From NCBI GenBank assembly GCA_003344405.1, contig NOWV01000054.1, positions 1 to 64,000 on the forward strand: a DNA stretch of 64,000 nt. Reading direction: 5' to 3'. Every line of letters begins with the position of its first letter. Position 1 is the first letter of the stretch. A program made the position numbers and the translations under genes. This DNA is from Trichoplax sp. H2. Its lineage: Eukaryota > Placozoa > Uniplacotomia > Trichoplacea. This document shows positions 24,842-37,302 of this stretch, in pieces. Under the pieces are notes generated by a model. It was not told where the DNA came from, searched no databases, and worked only from the letters and a program-made list of their open reading frames with translations.

Positions 24842-27800
24842 ATGTCGGTCCTAATCTCAAGACGAAAACAACGGCCTTCTTCAGCATCTGCTGCTTTACA
24901 AACCCATTTTAGTCGTCAAACCGTTACCATAGACGATATACGTCCTGCAACATCTATCCCTACATCCAGAAATTTAAGAAACAACGTCCGAAATCAGCAA
25001 ACCCCTATTGGAACGAAAACTCGAACACAACATAATAATGCAATTAATGGTTGGACTAGTATTGTTCCTATGCAGACAAACAGCCGTACGCAGCGTAGGA
25101 TAACATTAAGTACCGTTAATAATGTTTCCATATCGACTAATACTAGGTCACGTCCTACTACTGCAGCATCATCTAAAATTAAGGTAAGATGCATCTCATG
25201 CCTGTTGTACCTTCAAGGAATACTGTCATATTTTAAACACTCTTATACTAAATCTATCATCAGGTCAATCACCTTTTATCAAATTTGTTATTGCTTATAT
25301 AAATGATATCATATGATTGCATCGAACGAAGGATTTATATCTCATTATATAAAGTTGTTAAATAACTATAAATCAACAGTTGACTGGTTCAGTTACAACT
25401 TATGACGCTATACAGTACGGTATAATAACCGTGTGTTTTCCACTGATGCAGTATATCATGATTTTTTAATGATATAATTGTCTGCGTTTTCCAATATACC
25501 TGAAACGATATTAATTTGCCAATTTGTAATCCTAAATCCGCGCTATAAGGTACTGTAACAGAGTCGACAAACTAGTAATTGAATAGAATCAGATGATTGC
25601 GAAATTAATTAAAACAGCGTTACACTACGATATAATTCTACGGGTTTTGTACGATAGGTCGTAACATTATAAATTTTTTAATATAATTTTATAGCAAAAT
25701 GTAGATAGCATTTATAATAATGAGTGAATCACCCTAGCATATATCAATGCAAATATGCTGAAACTGCTTTTAAAATAAATTAGCATAATTTTCGATTCAG
25801 CTAAAATTGATGGAATGTCGATGAAGTAGAATATATTGTCATAAAAACGTCCTATATTAAGAATATATGATAAGAAGCGGATACTTACTTAAAGTAAAAT
25901 AATAGTATGAAATACTTTCAATCAGTGTATTACTTCATAAATGTGTGTCTCTTCAGATATAGTGTTAAAGCCTTTTACGTTAGATCAATTTGTACTGAAA
26001 TTAAAAAAAATCAGTTACTATTTCCGTTGCTATGGATTGGTCAAGTTGTAACCTGATAACACTCTGTATTTTGTCCATGACTGTTATTTATTTGTGCTAC
26101 TGTGTGAATTGTTATCTTTTGCGAATCATAAATTTAAATGCACCTAGTACATCATCGATCATCTTATGCAATGACATCACTTCACTCCGAATTATTATTC
26201 CAGTATCAAATCCAGCATATTTGATCAGTATCTCCTACGTGTATAATGAAAGCCCTTATATACTCAAATATATTAGTATTAAATTTGGTATGAAAATGAA
26301 GACTGCCGTTAGCTATGATAATTACATTAATAGCTATTAACAATAGCTCACTTTTTAAGATTTTCTAACACTAATGATACCAATACGCCATCTGCCAACT
26401 ATATTATTGAAAATACATACCCTCATCAATTTTAACGAAGTTATTGTTTAAAGCCGAACCTGATTGATCAATTTAACTAATTAATATTTTTAAGAGTGAC
26501 ATAATTATTATCAATTGATGCATGTCAAACTAGTTTTATTTCATTAAACAATTTATATAGTTCAAATGTAGAAGCTCAAAGCAACTACGCCATAGTCAAT
26601 TTGAATTATTCCAAGCAGTTCTGATCATTGTTAGGTATTTCCAAAACATTACGATCATAACGTCAGTTGAGTAATGGCTTTTAAAATAAAGTCGAGAAAA
26701 GTTTATCAAGAAACCAATAGATATGGCTATTACATTAAAGTAAATATCATTGATGCTTATATCATTATATACGTAAACTACCTCTTTTTCGTAATTTTAT
26801 TATTTCACCCATCATATCCTTGGCCATTTTCTATATATTTTCTCGTCGAATTGTATCCTTGCCCATTTCCTATATATTTTCTTCAAGAACTGTATATAAT
26901 TAGCACATACGTTAACCTTCTTTCCAACTTCATTGCGTCTCATAATTTCATGCTAGTTTGATTAATTCAAGAACAATTTAATAATTGCGGATGTAAGAAA
27001 TGTTAATTTGGGTAACACGCTGACGTAATATTGCCCGATAAAATTGAAGAGCGTCACAATTATTAGCAAAAGTTTATATTGTAATTTTGTTTTTAAATGA
27101 ATTACGAACGGTATTGTATCGTTTTATTACATACTTTTTATCTTATTTAGCTCGAGGAATACGTCAATTTGGACCATCTCCATATCCTAAAAAGTGCATT
27201 CGACGTAAGGGCATTTTTAAATTCATAAAAAAATATACATCCCTAGAAGTAACAAATCAAATCTAGTAAATTATAAAGCGATCTTGATCTCTAATTTTTT
27301 GAATACTTAGGCCAATGCCAATAAAGGAAGAATATTAACTAAAAAAGAATTTATTAGAGTATTTGGCTCATTAGCTGGTCTTCAAGGAAATGTAAATTTT
27401 AAAATACAATAATAAAACTATAATATTATAGACAAATCAAGTCATATTATGGTACTACCCTATTTATATAAAGCAAATAGAATACGTAAATGTTATTAAG
27501 AGAACTACGTTATAGCTTACTGTAATGATGATGACATCACTGAGGATTTTTCAATATTATTGTCAGAATAATGAACAGATCGAGCTACTTTTCATGAAAA
27601 TTGATTCTTGCTGCAATGACTATATAAGTTGGGTAAGATATATGCGTACGGAAAAATAATTCTTTAATAGTCAGAGAATCGTAACGAGTAGTAATGTACA
27701 CCAATGTATCTGCTTATTATCTGAATCGAAAATTAAACAATATTAAGCCATACTTTTTTTTAATATAGAACGAATTTTGCACTTATATGCAATTAGAATA

Positions 27801-30800
27801 CGCTGAGAAAGAGGATGCTTATCTTCATGGGAAAGAAGTTAGATTTGTGTTTATTTTACCTGAACGAATTTTGTATTTAAAAATCGCTTGCTTTAGCCAC
27901 TTAAGAAGCATAGTCGCTACTTTTTGATGTTTTATAAATCATCAATGTCTTTAAGAAAATGAAATATCCTCAAGTTCTTATGATCAATTCTTAATATCTT
28001 AGGTTGACTTTACTGTTCCGGCAGCAACATCAAACACCCCACATCGAGAACAATTTTTGAGAATATTAAATACCAGTGACAATAATTTCGTTATAATGAG
28101 CCAAGTAAGTTTTTATCTTCGTCGATGTAAATTAATCAATTTCTTATCATAAGAGAGGTAGGATTTTCGATCGAATTCTTTGATTTTGCAGTCGTGCTAT
28201 ATTCATTAGCATCTATATCTGTATAAATTTAAATTTAGTATCAGCACGTTACTCGATAAAATTTATTTTTAGCCAGAATCCGTTACTTCAAATTTTATTT
28301 ATCATTATTTCAGTAATATAGATATGGAATAAAGGCACTGAATAATTTAATAATTAACTAAAAAAAATTGAAAATACTGTTCTGCTTTGAGTTTAGATTT
28401 GCAACTTTGATCAAAGATTGATTTAGCATGCATGATATTTGCGTTACGATTTATTTCTATGGCGTCACAATGGCTTCAGTGATAACAACATTGCTACTCT
28501 ATATAACTCTGTTTCATTTATTATTATGAAAATTTTTTATTCTTTTGATTTTAGACTCTCCTCCAGTTAGATAGAATTAATAAACAAAAACTATTATACT
28601 ATTACTACTGACATTTGTTTCTTTTCAACTAGTTCTAAAAATAATTATCAACAGTTTTTACGCTGGACTATTATGCTATTTTAGTGCTATTTCTGTAGCA
28701 TAGCGTCTAGTATAATTGACTAAAGATTTCCTAAATTTCGTAGTACTGCGATGGCATTACAGATAAATACTAAAAAAAATTGGAAATTATCCAATTTTTG
28801 GTTCTTATATAACATATATATATATATAAATGTTATAAAAAACTGTCTGTAATCACGGTTGAATGCGCCATCGAGATTAGTACACTATATTCTCTTTCTC
28901 CGAATACGTTATGAATAATATAAACATTGGATGTTTATCAAATCTATTTAGTACAAGTAGCTCGAGTGTGTTGATGCAGATCCAAGTACAAAAGTGAATT
29001 CTTTTACTACCGTTAATTTCCTGAAATTACTATTAAAAGTTTTCATTTTATTTTATTCTTACGTAACTTCTTATAATTGGTAAATATGAATTCATGCCAT
29101 ATTCTGATCGATGATCAACGAAAAATTTTCATTTCTCAGTATTGCAATATTAGCAGCGATGACTGTTAATGTCGATAGGATGGTATTTGATATTGTAGCA
29201 TTAGTAATAGTGACTATTAATACTAACGGAATAATTTTTGGTATTGTAACATTACTAATAATAACTATTAATGTCGATAGGATGGTATGATTACTTTTTG
29301 GGGGGCGGACTTAAAATTGAAGCGCAGCCGCAATGTAAGCGCTCGAGTTGGATTTGTTCTAAATTTAAGAAATTGTTTAGAAAATAATTTTAAACTAATA
29401 AGATATCTCCTTTTGTTATATCAAGATTACTCAAGATTTAACCAAGTCAAAGTCCAAGTGGATAACCGATTTTACACTGATGCCACAATATAATAAAATT
29501 GTTACTTCAACAGGGTAAGTCTCTATATAATGAATAATGTCACAATTATACATATATTTATTAAACATCTATCTAAATTTCGCCACTAAGAACGCGTTTC
29601 TAATATATTTTGACGTGTTGCAAGACTAAATTTACAATACACTAGACATGTTGTGAATATATCCCTATTAGATATTTAATTGTATGCTTATTCGCAATTA
29701 GAGTAGACAGTTTTTCCATTAATTAAATATCTATAATCACGAGTAATTTAGCTATAACCAATTACTGTTTAATTCGCTTTTATCTTTCTACTACAATTTG
29801 CAAATCCTAGCAGAATGCAAATCTTACTCGATTATTTGTTAATAATTATAATTTTTCATTTTTATCACTAGATATACACGATTTTAGCTAAATAAATTTT
29901 GTAATATCAAGCGTACCAAGATATCATAATAGAAAGTTTAACTTGACTTGCTTAATAATTTTATTTATAGATTCTAATTATTACAAATACATTCAATACT
30001 CTTATTCTAAAAAAGGCTAAAAATTAACTAGAATTAATTGTTATTTTGTTTTACATTATATTTTGCTACCAGAGATCGTGAAATTCAATTTTACGAAATG
30101 TCTACATTTGAACCTTACTGCCAAATCAGTGGATTAGACAGTGTTCCGCTAAAAATCGATTACTGGTATGTTTAATATAAATCATCATGAATTTACGACT
30201 CTAAATAGGAGAAGCGCAATATTTTTTCTGTCCTGACCTGTTTACTTTCTTGCTGGACGCTATTCTAATTATTATAACGTTGAAGGAAATTCGCGCGCTT
30301 TCATTACATTTATAATAAATGCTATAATCTGTATCTAGTAAGCAACCATATATTATTTATGATTCGACATTATAGGGGTTCAAGATCTACCGATGAATGT
30401 TATGTGCTGTATGGTGATGTCCAGGTAAGTCTAACATGGCCTTCAAGTTAATATAATTAAATCTGTTTTTTAAATGATTTTTCCTCCTATGCATTCATCG
30501 TTAGGGCTGCATTAATGTAATACAAATTGCATCTGCTGGAGAAACTCTAAGGTTCGCTCCTTAATTTTTTCAACGTACCTATTCTGAGTAATTTCTTACC
30601 CAAAACCATCACATGATCATCTATAATGTAGAACCTGGAAAAAGAGTCCCAAAAGTGACGGTATTGCAAGTGTTAATTTGGAAAGGTTAGTAAATAATTA
30701 TGGTCGTTTATAAATGAGATTAATTTCTATTTGCCAACACCTATGCTTTTCATTGAATGATTTAGAGAGGTGACAAGATCAAGTAATATTAGGTTTTCTA

Positions 30801-33800
30801 GGTAAATAAATGTAGTAAATAATAAAGAAATGATCAAAATCCGTAAGCTGTAACCAGATATTTAAGATTTACTGGTTTATAGTTATAGTAAATGATCAGC
30901 TAGTATTTGTTAGTCATCTTCGTATGTAGAAAAGGCTTAAAATAATGACTCTTAAGACTCAAGCGCAAGACTAAAGTTGATGTTCCTGTTATTATAATTT
31001 AATAGGTGGAAAGTGCATAATGATTGGGTTGGTCAGGTGAGTTACTTTGATGCCTACTAATCGGTTTTACAAAGGGTTCGCTAAACCTCTTGATTAATTT
31101 CGTCGGGTGAAACTACTTTTGATTTTTATATTGTTGGCACAGTTTTGCGTCTTAATATGTTTTGTGTTTAGTAAGGTTATACTGTTTGGTCAATATTTAT
31201 ATCTAGCGTAATATGAAATTAGTAATTAGCAATAAGCCGCTTTGGATGGCTATTAGACAGACAATTTCTTAGAAATTTCAAATTTCTATTACACATGTAA
31301 TAGAAATAAGTCTGATGGATGAGTCTATTTCCGTATGGAATTTAATGCTCCCTAGAAATAGAACAAAACATAAAATATCTTCGTTTTGATGTTACGTCTA
31401 CAATTGTTACATATCTATTATACCTTGTTATAATAACATTTAGCTTACTTGTTTGACCTATTTTGCGTTTAATAGATTTAGTGATAAACGGCGATGTTCT
31501 TAATTTATCTATCTATCTACTAAATTTATTAATCATCGCATTATTTTTCTACTGATAGTTAAACTATTATGAATCCATCCAATCGGTCATTTCATGTTCT
31601 AATGATGATACAAATGCCTTAGTAATAGGTAAATTGATTTATTATTATTGGCGTAAACGTAAAATATATCATAGCTTATTTTTAAAAGCGATGTTGTTGT
31701 AATACTTGTAATACTATCTTTTTATTAGGGAGCTTACAAAGTAGCACTAAAGTTGACTCTCAGTTACGTGAAATATATTACTCGGTTAATAGTCGCCACC
31801 GTATACAACAATCTAATTACATTATGGGATCGCAACCAAAACGAAGAAGTGATAGCGATCAGACTGTATTTAAAATCTATAAAGGTGTCAAGACATTCGA
31901 TTTTTCCAAACAAAAAAATTTAATTGTCACTGGAGGTAAACGAAACGATAATAATATTAACTAATTTTAATGTATAACTATTTAACAGACTTTACTTCTA
32001 TACTAAAATAATTAAATTTAAAAACACAGGAATGGATAGAATCATTCGCACATGGAATCCTTATGTTGCAAAGTAAGAAAATATTAAAGCGTTATCATTT
32101 ATCAAAGTTATATAGGGATTTAAAATGATTTATTTATCTCTATTACAGTAAACCTACCGGGATGCTTAGAGGCCACAATGCTCCAATAAATTACATAAAA
32201 ATAAGCTCTGATGAAGGCCGTGTTTTTAGTGTTTCTACCGACAAGACAATACGGGTTAGAACATGTCATAGCCGTTGCAGATTAATTTTTAGTTAGGCAA
32301 TACATGCCTATATACCGTTTACACTTCATGAATAATTATATAATCTACTAGTGAATTCATTCGAAATACATTTATATTCTCTAAAATGTAATTTGTAAAT
32401 AGATCTGGGATTTACAGGACCACACATGCTTGCATATCGTTAGACCAAAGGCTCATAAAATTAGAGGCGATATACAGGGTAATAATATTTTTATTTACTA
32501 ACTAAGCAGTGATGTTGAACTTTTAACGTAGTTTGTGACGGATATTTCAAACTGAGAGAAATTAAAGTGTCAATAACGTCTGTCTTAATTCACTTTAGTT
32601 GTTCATTATAACACACAAAATCGAACCATTGCTATAGCCACAGATTTGCTTGCTTCCATGACTTTAAAGTGCAAGTATGCTATCAACTGACATTTAAAGC
32701 TAACATATGTGGACTTTGTAAATTTTGTATGTGTTGCTTTTACTAATGTTGGATTGAATTATGTAGAACTATTGTAGTCGATATGGCGACGTCGCATAAA
32801 GAAGCTATCACGGCTATAAAATATAACTCTAGCTTTAGACAGATTGTGACTGCATCCGATGGTTCAGTAAGTACAGTTAAAGGGAATCATTTCGATAACG
32901 ATAACTATCAAGATTTATCTTATGCATCTAAAGAAATCTTTATATTAATAAAAGTATACCTCTTATATTCTAATGTAAATACTGAATGCTTTGCTGTCAG
33001 GTTGTTCGCGTTTGGGATATAGAAACGGGTAATTTACTTTTTGAATTTACCCAAGCTCACGGTACATCCGCAATTACAGCAATCACATTTGATTCATCTG
33101 GTAGAAGGTAAATGCAAAATTGAGCATAATCTTTCACTATTTTTGCAATGTCTGTGGCTATATGTAAATCTAATTTTCAATTGAATGGTTTCTTGCTGTC
33201 CATGTAGATTAATTACTGCAGGAAGAGACGGCTGTTTAAGAATATGGAATTATAACAATGGACACTGCTTACGAATTTTAAGGAAGGGTAAGAGCTAATA
33301 TCCAATTTGATTGGACGAATACTTCGACATAGCAAAAATAAGCTTAACATGTAGTATTCAAAGACTAATTCTGTTATATAACGTGTGAAATTCGGTTTAC
33401 AAAAGTGGTTGTATATCGATGGTTTAGAATAAGTAATGACTACTTTTCGATGGTTAAATAGCAACTATGAATATATGCGAAATCATTTTTTCGCAATCAC
33501 CTTATCATTATGATTTACATATAATTCTGTAACTGAACGTGATTTATTAGCGTAAATGGTAACATACATTACCCTTCTTTTATGAGTAAGGAATCGGCTA
33601 CTTATTACGTAAGAATCTTTATTCAATATAACTGAATTACAGTACGAATTATAATAGTACAGTAGACTATGCCAGAATCATCCTTATTTTTCAGTACGAC
33701 AATAGCCATTTAAAATAAATAATGACATTGTGCTACTGAAAAGCGAACTCAATACTTTTTAATTTATTTGCCAAAAATTGTTTTACTTCCTCACAGATGG

Positions 33801-36800
33801 ACGCAATCAAGAAATATCTGACATTACTTACTATACACAAAATAAAAACAAGTTGGTTTATTCTTGTGAATGCATAAATGGAAGCTGCTTTTGAAATTTA
33901 TTTTAATGAATCCATTTATTCTAATGTTAATTGCAGGCATATTGTATCGGTTGGTTGGGATAAAAGAATAAATATATACAATGTAAGATGATTAGCTGTC
34001 TAACTTTTGATCTTTATAAGAATTCAACCTTGAGGATCATTATAAAGATTTCCGTTTATTCAGTATTAATATTCCTCAAAGATTCCGTAGCAGATAAATT
34101 TTTTAACTTCATTGCCCATCTACCAATAATTAAGGACAATCCGGATGATTTTCGATATGTCCAGCCACCTATGCCTTACTGGACAGAAGATACTGTATGA
34201 AGTTGCTTAAGATTAATTATCTGCTGTTTGTTAGTGTTTATATACCGATATTATATCGTGGTTTAATCATTAACAATAGATCAATGGCCATCAAGATGAT
34301 ATTCTTGGTATTGCTGTATGCTCACCGAATTTATTAGCTACGTCGAGTTATAAAGGCAGGGTATGTGGCATATTGCTATTTTTTTACGAGCTATCTTAAT
34401 TAACACCGGATTTTCAATAATTTGGTCTCCCTTTATTTCCCTTATATTCTATAAAATAAAGATAATTGTATGGAATTTGGTTTCTGGGCATATATTTTGT
34501 CGCTTGCAAGTACCATGTAAAGACTCTCAATATAAAGGTATTTGAATAAATTACTCGGCATAATGGGTGCTAAACCTATGCGAAATCACGATTTAGTATT
34601 GCTATTCTTTGTTTCATTAGCTGGTGAACAGAATGCCATTACTAAGGTTACATTCCTTGGCTCACGCTTGAATGATAAATTTTCTGCTATATTAGTCTCC
34701 AATGGACCTAACGGTAAATTCTTACTTTTGTGCTAAAATATCAATCTGATATTAAAATAACTGTATTGATGCCAAAGATTAAGAATGCGATGTTAAAATA
34801 AATATTTAGGCTATATCCATTTTTGGAATGTCTATAATGGTGGTGCTATTTATGCGTCTTTCAAGGCGGTAAGTCTGCAAAATCCAATTATTTAATCTTA
34901 CTTTTGAAAAAATTATTTCCATATAATTAAAGATAATTTATCTATCATCCACAATTTTTAATAAAAATTACAGACTGATTTTGATGAAATTGTGGCGATT
35001 GCCACCAATCATGATAACAGTAGATTATTTACCGCTGACGCTAAAGGTAAGCATTAAATGTAGCGCAAATGTTAAAAATTGCACGCATAACATAGAGTTC
35101 TTATAATTATCAAATTAGGTCAGGCATGATTTAAATTCTAATATTATATTTTAGGTTTTATTGGCACCTGGGATATCAAGACTTATGCGTCCGGTGGCAA
35201 AGAGTATATGCCACCAGATGGTATGTACAATATAAATTATTATCATGATATCAGATTATTTATTATGATAGTATGATAATAATAAGAATTACTATTGTAC
35301 CGTCTCTTAATTAGTGCTATATTCTTGGAGAGCTCATACTCAAACTATAACATCGTAAGTTTACAACGAGTATTCTGCTTAAATCATCGTTGTCATCACT
35401 GTTAATGTGTTTGAAAATCTAAATTTTGAGGCCAAATTACAATTTATAGGATGGATTTGATTGAATATCAGGAGGCTATTGCAACAGCATCAACTGATTG
35501 TACTTTGAGGCTTTGGACCTACGAAGGGAAATATATAGGTAAATTTTGTTGCTTCACATAATTAGATAAACTAACAACAAAATTGATAACATTGATGCAG
35601 ATAAATGGCTATTAACATCTCTCTTGCTTTAGGCACTTTTGGTCAACAAGAAAGCTGGGATATCTACGATCCAACATCCTATCAGAGCCCTATGGTACCT
35701 TATGATGTCTTAGTCGATCCTCAAAGTCTTCCTAATCACCCCATTTTGAAAGAGAAAACGGACATAATGCAAGTTGCGAATAAAAATTCGACTGTAGAAC
35801 CTGAAAAAAAAAAAGGGCCCAACGTCCAGGTAAATCACTAATTACAAATAATTTTAATCGGTATTACTAGTAAGCCTTGATAGACTTGGAATTCATTCCA
35901 TATACTGTATACAGAAAATATGTTTGATATCACGTATAAAAGTGTAGCAATTTATAGTCCCAGTATTCAGAATCATAAAATATTACCCCTTTTAGAAATA
36001 CTTAATTAGCCCTAGTACCACTGCTAACGTGTTTACCTTGCAGTATTTTACATCTGTTTGCTACCTCTATTGATTTAATTCCTAGAGCCTCTTTTCGTAA
36101 TTATGCGTATTTCGTATGTACAGGTATTATTAATTCAAGGCTGTTAACTGATATCCTTAATTGTGTGCAATTTCTCTTATGTATTTTCATAGGTTGAGCA
36201 ATCTCCGACGCAATGGTATAAGAATATGAAGCATAATTCAAAGTAAGCAGTCCCATTAGTCACACAATTAATAACTATAATTTATTATTGAGCTATTGTA
36301 GTGCCGAATCATATAGCCAGCGTTTGTATAAATAAGCAGTCCTTTATTGATAGTAACGCTTTGATCATTTATTAAATACTATTTGACTCATTTCAAGGTT
36401 CGATGATTTGGATATTACTTCTGAAGTTTTAAGAGAAAGGCTAACTGGATCTGGCAAGAGGTACTTTGTGCCGATAGATCAAATACTAATCCATAATAGA
36501 TTGTATTCTACAATACACAGATGATAGGATATGCATCGAATAGACGACGTTCTTAGCCAATAATATTAACTTGACGTAATTTATATAGTATGTAGGATAG
36601 TAGTAGAATATATACCAACTTTACTAACTGACGTGTTTACCTGCGTAGATTACGTCACGAGATTCTAACACCATTACTAAGATCCAGAAGTGGCGTTACA
36701 AGGGAGTACCAATCTCTACCATGTTACGATTTGCAGGACACACCCTCTATACCGGAGCCTCAAAAATTGACATCGCATAACGATCCATTCGATAGTATTT

Positions 36801-36808
36801 TTAACTAA
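24842..36808 (+). CDS. EF-hand and WD40-repeat protein, WDR49/WDR64 (CFAP337-like) family
   Basis: About 37 exons, ~1070 residues, near human WDR64 in length. Exon 1 (24842-25183) is a low-complexity N-terminus rich in S/T/R/N. Exons 27151-27204, 27311-27391, 27579-27632 and 27769-27837 encode two EF-hand-like motifs ending SWNEFCTYMQLEY, diagnostic for the family. Exons from 28003-28104 to 36649-36808 carry a long series of WD40 blades. Recognisable blocks are KWITDFTLMPQYNK (29453-29514), FKIYKGVKTFDF (31729-31935), GMDRIIRTWNPYV (32030-32072), DKTIR/IWDLQD (32149-32254, 32403-32478), VVRVWDIETG (33001-33107), LRIWNYNNG (33208-33287), LRLWTYEGKYIG (35450-35538) and GTFGQQESWDIYDP (35633-35829). 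Phases agree at nearly every junction; the one joining 33937-33982 to about 34082-34194 is off by one and unresolved. Family members are axonemal, so a ciliary role is inferred. Exon 1 is the least certain, with 2 kb of intron behind it. Confidence 0.9.
29154..29295. repeat. Three ~50 bp intronic copies, the last spanning a splice acceptor
   Basis: Units at about 29154-29202, 29203-29252 and 29253-29295 share ga(c/t)t(a/g)ttaat ... and ggtattgta-type segments. The third unit contains the real acceptor (cgatag at 29275-29280) and the first codons of exon 29281-29334. The first unit repeats the same acceptor and codons exactly at 29173-29186. Confidence 0.8.
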
Positions 36809-37302
36809 CTGTATTACCCGATAACACATCAGGATTGTAAATTGCCACGCAATACATTTGTTAACTAGGACAATAGTCTACTGAACTTATATTCTATCAA
36901 AGCATAGCTTCATGTAAATATGTGACATTTTATAAATATTTTTAAACTGTAACATAAGAATTTCTTTTGTAATGATTTCTTATCATTTATTCACAGTAAT
37001 TTCATGTGATGACAGGATAAGTCTAATCTACTGCTATATTGATCGAATCAATTAAATTATACAAAATCTATTATCTCCACACCCTATTCTTATTCAAAGT
37101 ATGCCATAATAAATATTGAATTTTATTTAACGCAATTAGCTACAGAAGCACTGCTAATTTACATTGAAATCATCTGGTACGGTATTACTTCAGGGATGAG
37201 CATCCCTTCATCGGACTGCTATTCATATATTTATATCAGATCCATGTCAAGATGATTATAACGGTGCAGGCTCTAAGTCTTAGTACATTATCATAACATG
37301 GT
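36809..37302. other. Tail-to-tail interval between the WDR gene and THUMPD3
   Basis: About 490 bp of AT-rich DNA that must hold both 3' UTRs. No repeat array or further gene seen. Confidence 0.6.

Noticed and set aside
26032-26961. Two hydrophobic plus-strand ORFs of 102 and 95 codons
   Set aside because: They lie in the 2 kb intron between WDR exon 1 and exon 2; composition is that of AT-rich DNA, with no domain or splice-consistent role.
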